From CALCEB01 sp035531475 (GTDB lineage Bacteria; Acidobacteriota; Terriglobia; UBA7540), in contig DATKST010000018.1 of NCBI GenBank assembly GCA_035531475.1, positions 43,313 to 107,312 of the forward strand: DNA of 64,000 nucleotides, written 5' to 3'. The notes below the pieces were generated by a model, which was not told the DNA's origin, did not search any database, and saw nothing but the letters and a program-made list of their open reading frames with translations. This document shows positions 34,660 to 42,267 of this stretch, one piece after another (position 1 is the stretch's first letter; each line of letters opens with the position of its first letter). A program made the position numbers and the translations under genes.

Positions 34660-35418
34660 TTATTTGGCGGTGTAGCCTCCATCCACCATCAAGTGCGTGC
34701 CGGTAATGTAGGAGGCTTCGTCCGACGCCAGATAAAGGACGGCCGTGGCCACTTCGCGCACTTGTCCAATTCGGCCCAGCAATGTCTTTTCGCCCTCTTC
34801 CGCGTCAAACTGCTCAAAGGTGATTCCTGACTGCTGCATGTGCCGCTGGGAAGCCTCAGTCAGAATCGTTCCCGGACACACTGCATTGACGCGAATCTTG
34901 TGCGGGCCCAGATCCATCGCCATGCAGCGGGTCATTTGCAGGATGGCGGCCTTGGTGGCGCTATAAGCAAAAAAGTTGGCTTGCGCGATCCAGCTTGAAA
35001 TCGATGCCAGGTTCACAATCGCCCCGCCCTGGCGCTTCATGGCTTCTGAGGCATAGCGCGTGACCATCGCCGTGCCAATCACATTGACACCCAGTGAGCG
35101 TTGCCAATCCTCGACTGATGCGTCAAAACCTTTCAGCACGAAAGTCGCCGCGTTGTTCACCAGAATATCGACCCGGCCATAGGCTCTAACCGTTTCGGCG
35201 GTGATCTTGCGGGCGTCCTCTTCCCGCGAGATGTCAGCCTCGACGAATAAAGCTTGGCCGCCGCGCCCGCGAATGGCGGCTTCGGCGCCGGAACCCGACT
35301 TTGAGTTCAACTCAGCCAACACCACCTTGGCACCTTCTTCCGCAAACAGTTCCGCCACGCTGCGTCCAATGCCCGCGCCGGCCCCCGTCACAATGGCAAC
35401 TTTGTCTTGTAGTCTCAT
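34660..35418 (-). CDS. SDR-family dehydrogenase, possible L-rhamnose 1-dehydrogenase
   Basis: A 252-residue classical short-chain dehydrogenase. The dinucleotide motif TGAGAGIGRS lies near residue 11, followed by VEADISREEDA, NNAATF, NLASISSW and the catalytic YSATK (Tyr/Lys), then NAVCPGTILTEA, and ends GTHLMVDGGYTAK. The cofactor motif followed by LAELNSK suggests NAD or relaxed specificity. Gene position next to L-rhamnonate dehydratase suggests oxidation of L-rhamnose to the lactone, or the later keto-acid step; motifs alone cannot decide. I prefer the ATG at 35418 to the GTG at 35430 because GGAG lies ~10 bases before it. It is cytoplasmic. Confidence 0.75.
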   Translation of the reverse strand: MRLQDKVAIVTGAGAGIGRSVAELFAEEGAKVVLAELNSKSGSGAEAAIRGRGGQALFVEADISREEDARKITAETVRAYGRVDILVNNAATFVLKGFDASVEDWQRSLGVNVIGTAMVTRYASEAMKRQGGAIVNLASISSWIAQANFFAYSATKAAILQMTRCMAMDLGPHKIRVNAVCPGTILTEASQRHMQQSGITFEQFDAEEGEKTLLGRIGQVREVATAVLYLASDEASYITGTHLMVDGGYTAK

Positions 35419-35443
35419 TCGATAATTCACTCCGATCTAGCAT

Positions 35444-35640
35444 CTATGCTGTTCACTGCGGGTCCGTCCGAAGATTGCACATCCTCTAACGAGAACCCCT
35501 CACCCACCGCTCCGCGGTCCCCCCTCTCCCCGCTTGCGGGGAGAGGGCTGGAATTTCTGCTGCTGAAGCCCCTGCTTGGCCCCCCTCTTCCCGTTTGCGG
35601 GGAGAGGGCTGGGGTGAGGGGGACGAGATTGCAAATCATC
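35444..35640. mobile_element. Rearranged MITE-like element, copy G
   Basis: The left end ATGCTGTTCACTGCGGGTCC resembles the MITE end. The hairpin core (CTCTCCCCGC...GCGGGGAGAG) occurs and is partly duplicated (CTCTTCCCGTTTGCGGGGAG). The right side lacks the MITE end and runs into the IS-end motif ATCCGGGTTA. Confidence 0.55.
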
Positions 35641-35644
35641 CGGG

Positions 35645-36397
35645 TTAGTAGGTGGCCCGGCCCCCCGAAATGTCATAGCATTGCCCGGTCGTAAAAGAAG
35701 CATCGCGCGACACCAGATAGTGGACTAAGCCCGCCACCTCATCGATCGTCCCCGTGCGTCCCATGGGAATGCGGCTCACCATGTATTGCACCGTTTCTGG
35801 CGCTATGTTATCCAGTATCTTGGTTCGAATCACGGCGGGCGAGATGCAATTCACCGTAATATCTCCCTTGCCCGCCACCTCCTTGGCCAGCGCCTTGGTG
35901 AGCGCAATCACGCCGGCTTTGGTGCTGGAGTAAGGAATCAGGGTGGGATTGCCCTCCTTGCCGGCAATCGAGGCCACGTTCAGGATGCGCCCGTAGCGGC
36001 GCTCCAGCATCTCGCCAATCACCGCCCGGCAAGTGAGGAATACGCCTCTCAGATTGATGGCGTAGACCGAGTCCATATCCAGCTCGTTCAACTCCCACAA
36101 CGGTAACGTGCGCCCCGCCACGCCGGCGTTATTCACCAGGATTTCGATGGGCCCCAGCCGCTCCCGTACGGCGCGCATGGCCTGTTCCACCGACCCCGGC
36201 GAGGCAACGTCGCACGCAAGCCCTATACCACCCGTTTGGCAGGCCACGGCCTCAGCTTCCGCGTGCTTGAGGTCCAGAACGGCGACCTTGGCGCCTGCCG
36301 CGTGCAGCCGCCGCGCAATGCCTTCTCCAATGCCTTGGGCAGCGCCCGTCACCACCGCCACTTGTCCATCCAACCGGAAAAACGTCTGCTCACTCAC
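35645..36397 (-). CDS. SDR-family dehydrogenase, possible 2-keto-3-deoxy-L-rhamnonate dehydrogenase
   Basis: A 250-residue short-chain dehydrogenase: TGAAQGIGEGIARRL near residue 17, NNAGVAG, NVASIAGKEG, the catalytic YSSTKAG, NCISPAVIRTKIL, and the C-terminus GQCYDISGGRATY. The SGGRATY ending and the IRTKIL segment recall SDRs that oxidise 2-keto-3-deoxy sugar acids such as L-KDR. With L-rhamnonate dehydratase 52 bp upstream on the same strand, oxidation of its product is the simplest role. The start is GTG at 36397 with GAGGAA seven bases upstream. The TAA stop is formed by an IS-end-like motif (TAACCCGGATGATTTGC). Confidence 0.78.
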   Translation of the reverse strand: MSEQTFFRLDGQVAVVTGAAQGIGEGIARRLHAAGAKVAVLDLKHAEAEAVACQTGGIGLACDVASPGSVEQAMRAVRERLGPIEILVNNAGVAGRTLPLWELNELDMDSVYAINLRGVFLTCRAVIGEMLERRYGRILNVASIAGKEGNPTLIPYSSTKAGVIALTKALAKEVAGKGDITVNCISPAVIRTKILDNIAPETVQYMVSRIPMGRTGTIDEVAGLVHYLVSRDASFTTGQCYDISGGRATY

Positions 36398-36448
36398 GGC
36401 AAATTCCTCGTTCCTTTTTGAGTTGCACGGCGCACTCCAGCACGATGT

Positions 36449-37621
36449 TTACTCGATGATGGAAAACCGCTTCAAACTTTCCTCGTCAACGGTTAGTCCC
36501 AGTCCAGGCTTCCGATCATCCAGTTCCAGGTAGCCGTTCTTGGGAAGAGGCTCGCCCTTGAAGATGTACCAGAACAGCTCGTTGCCGATCTCCACATCCA
36601 CCGGCGGAAAGAACTCCGCCATGGGCGAGTTCAGGCTGGCCATCACTACGTGGAAATTGTGCATCTGTCCGGCGTGTGGAATCACCGGCACTTCGTAGGC
36701 CTCCGCCAGCGCCGCGATTTTGCGGGCCTGGGTCAGCCCACCCACGCGGTTGGTGTCAAATTGGATGACGTCCACCGCCCTGGCGTCAATCAACTCCCGG
36801 AAGCCATAGAGGGTGAACTCGTGCTCGCCGCCAGAGATGGGCACCACGTTCATTGCCTTTAACTCGGCGTAGCCGCCCGTATTGTCGGGAATCAGGGGCT
36901 CTTCCAGCCAGCGCAGGTTGTAGGGAGCGACCATGCGGATCATCCTTCGGGCGTATTCCAGTGTCCAGCCCATGTAGGCATCGGCCATCAAGTCAACTCC
37001 GTCGCCAAGCACCTCGCGCGCGGTCCGCAGCAGCTCCAGATTGCCCTGCATTCCAACCGCTCCATCCGCCGGCCCCCACCCGAAGCGCAGCTTCATGGCC
37101 CGGAAGCCTTGCTCCTTGTATTGGCGGACCTCTTTCGCCAGCTCCTCCAGCGGCTGGCTGTAAAGCCGGCTGGCATAAACCGGAATCTTGGGCTTCGTCT
37201 TGCCTCCCAGCAGCCGGTAGACCGGCTGCTTCGTGATCTTACCCATCAAGTCCCACAGCGCAATGTCCACGGCGCTGATGGCCACCATGCCGATCCCTTT
37301 GCGCCCGAACGCCATCGTACGCCGGTACATGTGCTGCCAAAGAAATTCAACGTCAAAAGGGTTTTGGCCAATCAGAATGGGCTTCAGATAGAGGTCGATG
37401 ACCTGCTTGGCAACGCGCGGAGCCAGCGCGGCGTTGCCAATGCCCACCACTCCAGCATCACACGCCACCTCGACGATCAGCCAGCTATGAAAGCGGAACG
37501 TGCCCATGGAGTCGGCAGGCAATTCCAACAGGTCCATGGGATTGGTGCAGAAATGGGGTTGCGGCGGCACCGTCGCCTGTTGCCACTCCACCACACGGGT
37601 CCGAACCTCTGTGATTCTCAA
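36449..37621 (-). CDS. rhmD: L-rhamnonate dehydratase
   Basis: A 390-residue enolase-superfamily enzyme that removes water from L-rhamnonate to give 2-keto-3-deoxy-L-rhamnonate. The motif at the second barrel strand is AMKLRFGWGPADG, i.e. K-x-R rather than the K-x-K of mandelate racemase, which is characteristic of RhmD. Metal ligands fit DAYMGW, WLEEPLIPDN and GGEHEFTLYGF; the catalytic His-Asp side shows VIPHAGQMHNFHVVMAS, and the C-terminal GNELFWYIFKGEP is also RhmD-like. The start is TTG at 37621 with GGGAGGG about 4-5 bases upstream. It heads a same-strand run with two SDRs and a GH78 enzyme, directly downstream of the GntR-type regulator. Confidence 0.93.
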   Translation of the reverse strand: MRITEVRTRVVEWQQATVPPQPHFCTNPMDLLELPADSMGTFRFHSWLIVEVACDAGVVGIGNAALAPRVAKQVIDLYLKPILIGQNPFDVEFLWQHMYRRTMAFGRKGIGMVAISAVDIALWDLMGKITKQPVYRLLGGKTKPKIPVYASRLYSQPLEELAKEVRQYKEQGFRAMKLRFGWGPADGAVGMQGNLELLRTAREVLGDGVDLMADAYMGWTLEYARRMIRMVAPYNLRWLEEPLIPDNTGGYAELKAMNVVPISGGEHEFTLYGFRELIDARAVDVIQFDTNRVGGLTQARKIAALAEAYEVPVIPHAGQMHNFHVVMASLNSPMAEFFPPVDVEIGNELFWYIFKGEPLPKNGYLELDDRKPGLGLTVDEESLKRFSIIE

Positions 37622-37736
37622 TCGATCCCTCCCAATCTCGCAGGGTTTTGCTGATCCATCATGCGAATTTTATTAGAAATCGAACCAAGCAAAGCCGCAA
37701 CAAAAATCAATCAATCCTTCACTTTCCATGCCGGGT

Positions 37737-38486
37737 TCATTCAGACGCCTTATCAATCAAGGCCGGGGCCATCTCGGTGCTCGCCGTACCCAAGATGATT
37801 TTGTAGCCCCGCTCAAATGTTTTCAGGTGATCGCGCATGGCGGCCCGGGACTTGCGGGCATCGTGCTGTAAAAGCGGCTCGAGAATCTTGCAGTGTTGTT
37901 CATAGGCAAGAGCCAAACTGCCGGGAATTTGCAGGCTCTTCTCGATGACTTCCGTCAACAAGCTCCGAATGGTGCGGAGCAACTGCCCCAGAACCTCATT
38001 TTTAGAGAATTCGGCGATACGAAGGTGAAATTCCAGGTCAAGATCTAGAAAATTCTGCCCGCCTTGCCGCAACGACTGCTCCATGCTGGTAATGATTTGC
38101 TGAAGCGCTTCGAGGTCCCGCCCGGTTGCCCGCTGCGCGCACAGGGCTGCCAGTTCGGTCTCCAAAAGGATACGAGCCTCGCACAAATCGGTTACATCTT
38201 TTTCATTGGTCAGCAAACCCTGGGTCAAGACATGCCTCAGAAGCGTGGAAGGACCCTCGGCCACGAAGGTGCCCTCGCCCACGCGCATCCGGACCAAACC
38301 GATGAAAGCCAGGGATTTTAAGGCTTCACGCAGCGTTGACCGGCCAATGTGAAACTTCTTGCAAAGCACCGATTCAGCGGGCAACTTCTCACCCGCCTTC
38401 CAATTTCCACACGAAATCCTCTCCGCGATCTGCACCGCCACCTGCTCGCTGAGAGTGGTCCGCACCACCGGTTTGAGCGTATCCAT
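37737..38486 (-). CDS. GntR-family (FadR/FCD) transcriptional regulator
   Basis: A 249-residue DNA-binding regulator. The N-terminal winged helix (SEQVAVQIAERISCGNWKAGEKLPAESVLCKKFHIGRSTLREALKSL..., ~12-60, G-E-G-T-F-V wing near 71) is followed by an all-helical FCD ligand domain (~95-225) with DLDLEFHLRIAEFSKNEVL carrying the Asp/His metal-ligand pattern, and EQHCKILEPLLQHD with a further histidine. FCD regulators usually sense sugar acids. Its place between rhmD (same strand) and the divergent TonB receptor gene argues that it controls the rhamnoside locus, with L-rhamnonate or a keto-acid as likely effector (inference). AGAAGGGG is upstream of the ATG. Confidence 0.9.
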   Translation of the reverse strand: MDTLKPVVRTTLSEQVAVQIAERISCGNWKAGEKLPAESVLCKKFHIGRSTLREALKSLAFIGLVRMRVGEGTFVAEGPSTLLRHVLTQGLLTNEKDVTDLCEARILLETELAALCAQRATGRDLEALQQIITSMEQSLRQGGQNFLDLDLEFHLRIAEFSKNEVLGQLLRTIRSLLTEVIEKSLQIPGSLALAYEQHCKILEPLLQHDARKSRAAMRDHLKTFERGYKIILGTASTEMAPALIDKASE

Positions 38487-38625
38487 GTTGTTGTACCCCT
38501 TCTGAAACAGGATTGGGCTTATTATCCCGCTTCCGAAAGGTTCTGGCTAATGTACTTTCTGAGCTTGCCACCCCAAAACGTCACGTCATCGCGCCAATAA
38601 GATACTACAGTCCCATAAAAAACAC

Positions 38626-38654
38626 TTGACTTATGCATAGATTAGAACTATAAG
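38626..38654 (+). promoter_or_regulatory. Sigma-70-type promoter of the TonB receptor operon
   Basis: TTGACT (38626-38631), 17-bp spacer, TATAAG (38649-38654), in an AT-rich pocket. The transcript would start near 38661 with a ~97-base leader. TTGTCTGATAA at 38688-38698 matches the GntR-type TNGTNNNACNA pattern at all but one fixed position and may be an operator. Confidence 0.65.
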
Positions 38655-38757
38655 CATTTCTAGAAAAGCTGTAAAGCATAAATACTGGTTGTCTGATAAT
38701 TGATTTCTGCGTCGGCCGGTGGTTCTTCTGCACAAAGCGTACCAAGGGAGGATGAAC

Positions 38758-41700
38758 GTGGAAAATCAGAACCAAGTTAGATTAGTGCGGCCAGCAGGCA
38801 GATCCAAGATGCTCGGGCTGATTTTGGGATGCCTTGTCGCTGTGGGGTTGTGCGGACGGCTTTGCCTTGCTCAATTGTCGACCTCCGCCACCATCACGGG
38901 AACGGTAGCCGACGCGAGCGGCGCCGTGGTACCCCGAGCATCAGTTACAGTCACCAATCAAGGCACCGGCATTCTATCCAGCACCCTGACGAATGCTGAC
39001 GGCAGCTTTGTGGCAGCCGGCTTAACTCCGGGAACCTACAGTGTGAAGGTGACCAAGCAGGGCTTCGAGACATTTGCGGAAGGGGGCATTACTCTCCATC
39101 CTGCCCAGGTAGCCACGGTGAATGCCGTTATGAAGGTCGGGCAGGTGACCACCGAGGTTCAAGTGACCGCCAGCGCCACACAAGTGCAGACTGCCACACC
39201 GGATATTTCCAATGAGGTGTCTGAAAAGCAGGTTTCAACTCTTCCTCTGAACGGCCGTAATTACCAGAGCCTTTCGGCCTTAATGCCGGGCGTCACCAAT
39301 ACATCTCCGGACACCGCGCTGAACCAGGGCGGGTTCCTAACGAACAATGTGATGTCGGTGAACGGCATGGGCACGAGCGGCACACAGTACTACCTTGATG
39401 GCATTTGGAATGAGAACACTGGCAACATGACCCAGACCACCATTACCCCCAACCCGGATACGATCCAGGAGGTGCGTGTCCTGGCAAACAATTTCGGGGT
39501 TCAGTATTCCCTTAATGGCGCTAACAACGTCATTTTGGAGACCAAGAGCGGGACCCAGAGTTTTCACGGCAGCGCGTTTGAATACCTGCGCAACGATGCC
39601 TTTGACGCGCGCAATTTCTTCAGCCCCACAACTCCGCCCTTGCGTCAAAACATATTTGGTTACACGATTGGCGGGCCCGTTTACATTCCTCACCATTACA
39701 ACACCAACAAGCAGAAGACATTTTTTTTCTGGAGCCAGCAGTGGACGCGACAGGACATCGGCTCGGTAGTGCAGGGGGCGGACCCTACAGCCGCCATGCG
39801 GCAAGGAACATTCAATACACCCATAACCAATCCCCTGACCGGCCAGCCGTTTCCCCAGACGGGGCCCGGACAATATCAGATTCCCACCAGCATGTTGAAT
39901 CCAAGCTCTCTGGCCTTGCTGAACACGCTGGCGCCGCTGCCCAATAATGTGGGCGGGGGATTCCTGAATTACCTCAACCTCAACCCCGCGATCAATGACA
40001 CGCGCGATGACGAAATTCGGATTGACCACAATTTCACTCAGAAAGTCCGCCTGATGGCGGAATATCTGGACGAGCGGCAGACGAACGGCAACCCTTATGA
40101 CAACTTTCTGGGATCGCCTTACAACACTAACACCGATCCCATCGTCACTCAAAATCAGCTCGCGCAAATCCAACTGACCACGACTCTATCTCCCACCATG
40201 GTCAACACCACCAGTATCGCCATGAATAACTACGTGGTCAATCTTGCAGCCGCAGGCATTTGGCAACGAAGCCAGGTTCCGGGTTTCAAGGAGGTATTAC
40301 CGTTCGGAACCGGCGCGGGCACCAACCGGCTGCCCCAGATCGGCTTTTCAGGCGGGTGGGCGCCGTTGGGTTGGGACCTCGCATTGCCGCTGACCCACGC
40401 CAGTGACCTTGAGGACACGCTTTCCGATGACTGGAGTTGGCTCCGTGGCAATCATTATATTCAGGCAGGCGCGAATATCGTCTTTGGAACAAAGCGGCAG
40501 ACGAACTTTTCAGCCAGTAACGGCCAGTGGTTTTTCAGCGGCCAATTTACCGGTAACCCGATTGCGGATTATTTGCTGGGTGACGCGGCCACGTTCAACC
40601 AGACCAGCACGGAGCCCCGCTACTACTTGCATTATCCGCTCTATTCCCCGTACGCGCAGGATCGTTGGAAGGCCACGCGCCGCCTGACCCTGACGGGCGG
40701 GATGCGGGTGGAGTTTGAGCCCGCTCCCAATTTGCAACATGCCTTTGGCAGCGTGTTTAACTCGACAACTTTCAATCCTGCCAACGCGCCGATCGTAAAC
40801 AATGATGGTACAATCACGCCGACTCCCACCTTCAACCCACTGAATGGATTGGTCATTAATGGGGTGAATGGGACTCCTCTCAACTTTACGACTGCGCACC
40901 AATGGTATTGGGCGCCGTCCTTTGGTTTTGCCTATGACCTTTTCGGCGATGGCAAAACGGCCTTGCGGGGCGGCTATCAGATCACTTACCAGAACGCATT
41001 TTTTGAAGCAGGCGGCAATGGAGCTCCGTCGGGCAATCCTCCATTTGTCAGCGCCCTCAACCTGGTCACCCCCAACTTTCCAAACCCCACCGGCGCGCAG
41101 GTGGCGCCGCCCAGCGCGCCAACCATTACCAGCGAGAACATCAGGACCTACCAATCTCCCTCGATTCAAAACTACAGTTTGAGCCTGGAACATCAATTCG
41201 CTCATAACTGGTTTGCGTCCATCGCCGGGGCAGGGACGATTGGCAGAAACCTCTCCTCCAGCTATAACATCAACCAGCCGCTTCCCGATGGTGCATTCAA
41301 CTACAATCCCATCATCAATTCAGGGACTGTATTCCAAAACGTATATTCCCCCTATCTCGGTTACGCCAGCATAAATAGCGTAGAGTTTGGTAACAGCTCA
41401 TCATGGAATGCTCTGGAAGTCCTTGTGCGGCATCCCGTTGGGCACAATCTGTTTCTAAATTTCGCTTACACCTGGCAACATGGGCTGTCGGACGGAGGCG
41501 GCAACGCTCTAACTCAAAATGGCCCTCAGAACGTATATCAGCCCCAATTGGATTATGGTAATGAGACCTACAATGTTCCCCAGGTTCTGACCATTAGCGC
41601 CATTTGGGGCTTGCCCTGGTATCAGAATGCGCACGGGTTCAAGGGTGCAGCGCTGGGAGGTTGGCAGTATTCGGATATCACGACCGTTCAGAGCGGCTTC

Positions 41701-42081
41701 TCAATGAGTCCCGGGTTGAGTATTCCATTTCAGGGCTTGGCATCACGTCCAAACCTCGCGGCCAAGACCATTGGCGGCCCCAAATCCGTGCAAGAATGGT
41801 TTAATACAGGGGCATTCGCGGCACCTCCGGCGGGATATTTTGGCAACGCGGCACCGGGTTCCATTACCGGTCCCGGAGTTGTTGACTTCGACATGGCCCT
41901 TTACAAGGACTTCCACGTGACCGAGAAGAGCACACTGGAGTTCCGCGCCGAGGCTTTCAATATCTTCAACCACACGAACTTTAGTGGAGTCGACACTGGC
42001 TTTGGCGACGGCACCTACGGCCGGGTCACCAGCGCTCTTGACCCCCGGATTATGGAGTTCGTGCTGCGATTCCAATTCTGA
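38758..42081 (+). CDS. TonB-dependent receptor (Oar-like, with carboxypeptidase-regulatory domain)
   Basis: A 1107-residue outer-membrane transporter. A signal peptide (MLGLILGCLVAVGLCGRLCLA, ~18-38) is followed by a CarboxypepD_reg-type domain (TITGTVADASGAVVPRASVTV ... SFVAAGLTPGTYSVKVTKQGF, ~43-110), a plug (STLPLNGRNYQSLSALMPG, VQYSLNGANNVILETKSG) and a long barrel that ends in an aromatic C-terminus, LRFQF. This architecture is typical of Acidobacteriota. The GTG at 38758 is chosen because AAGGGAGG ends 6 bases before it; the ATG at 38752 is too close. Neighbouring rhamnosidases suggest that it imports rhamnosylated oligosaccharides or glycosides. No SusD-like lipoprotein accompanies it. 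It is strongly divergent from the GntR regulator. Confidence 0.92.
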   Translation: MENQNQVRLVRPAGRSKMLGLILGCLVAVGLCGRLCLAQLSTSATITGTVADASGAVVPRASVTVTNQGTGILSSTLTNADGSFVAAGLTPGTYSVKVTKQGFETFAEGGITLHPAQVATVNAVMKVGQVTTEVQVTASATQVQTATPDISNEVSEKQVSTLPLNGRNYQSLSALMPGVTNTSPDTALNQGGFLTNNVMSVNGMGTSGTQYYLDGIWNENTGNMTQTTITPNPDTIQEVRVLANNFGVQYSLNGANNVILETKSGTQSFHGSAFEYLRNDAFDARNFFSPTTPPLRQNIFGYTIGGPVYIPHHYNTNKQKTFFFWSQQWTRQDIGSVVQGADPTAAMRQGTFNTPITNPLTGQPFPQTGPGQYQIPTSMLNPSSLALLNTLAPLPNNVGGGFLNYLNLNPAINDTRDDEIRIDHNFTQKVRLMAEYLDERQTNGNPYDNFLGSPYNTNTDPIVTQNQLAQIQLTTTLSPTMVNTTSIAMNNYVVNLAAAGIWQRSQVPGFKEVLPFGTGAGTNRLPQIGFSGGWAPLGWDLALPLTHASDLEDTLSDDWSWLRGNHYIQAGANIVFGTKRQTNFSASNGQWFFSGQFTGNPIADYLLGDAATFNQTSTEPRYYLHYPLYSPYAQDRWKATRRLTLTGGMRVEFEPAPNLQHAFGSVFNSTTFNPANAPIVNNDGTITPTPTFNPLNGLVINGVNGTPLNFTTAHQWYWAPSFGFAYDLFGDGKTALRGGYQITYQNAFFEAGGNGAPSGNPPFVSALNLVTPNFPNPTGAQVAPPSAPTITSENIRTYQSPSIQNYSLSLEHQFAHNWFASIAGAGTIGRNLSSSYNINQPLPDGAFNYNPIINSGTVFQNVYSPYLGYASINSVEFGNSSSWNALEVLVRHPVGHNLFLNFAYTWQHGLSDGGGNALTQNGPQNVYQPQLDYGNETYNVPQVLTISAIWGLPWYQNAHGFKGAALGGWQYSDITTVQSGFSMSPGLSIPFQGLASRPNLAAKTIGGPKSVQEWFNTGAFAAPPAGYFGNAAPGSITGPGVVDFDMALYKDFHVTEKSTLEFRAEAFNIFNHTNFSGVDTGFGDGTYGRVTSALDPRIMEFVLRFQF

Positions 42082-42267
42082 CCGGTCATAATCCGTCCGC
42101 AGCCAGGGGCGCAGCCAAAGGATAGCGCCTCTGGCGGGTCTAAGGGTACGTGTCCCGGCAGTTTTGCCTGAACGTGAAGAATTGGCGATACTCCAGCGCA
42201 TGGGGCACGCGCCTGCCCGCCGCTTTTTCCGATAGCGCCGATACTGCCAATCCATAACGGAGTTCTT

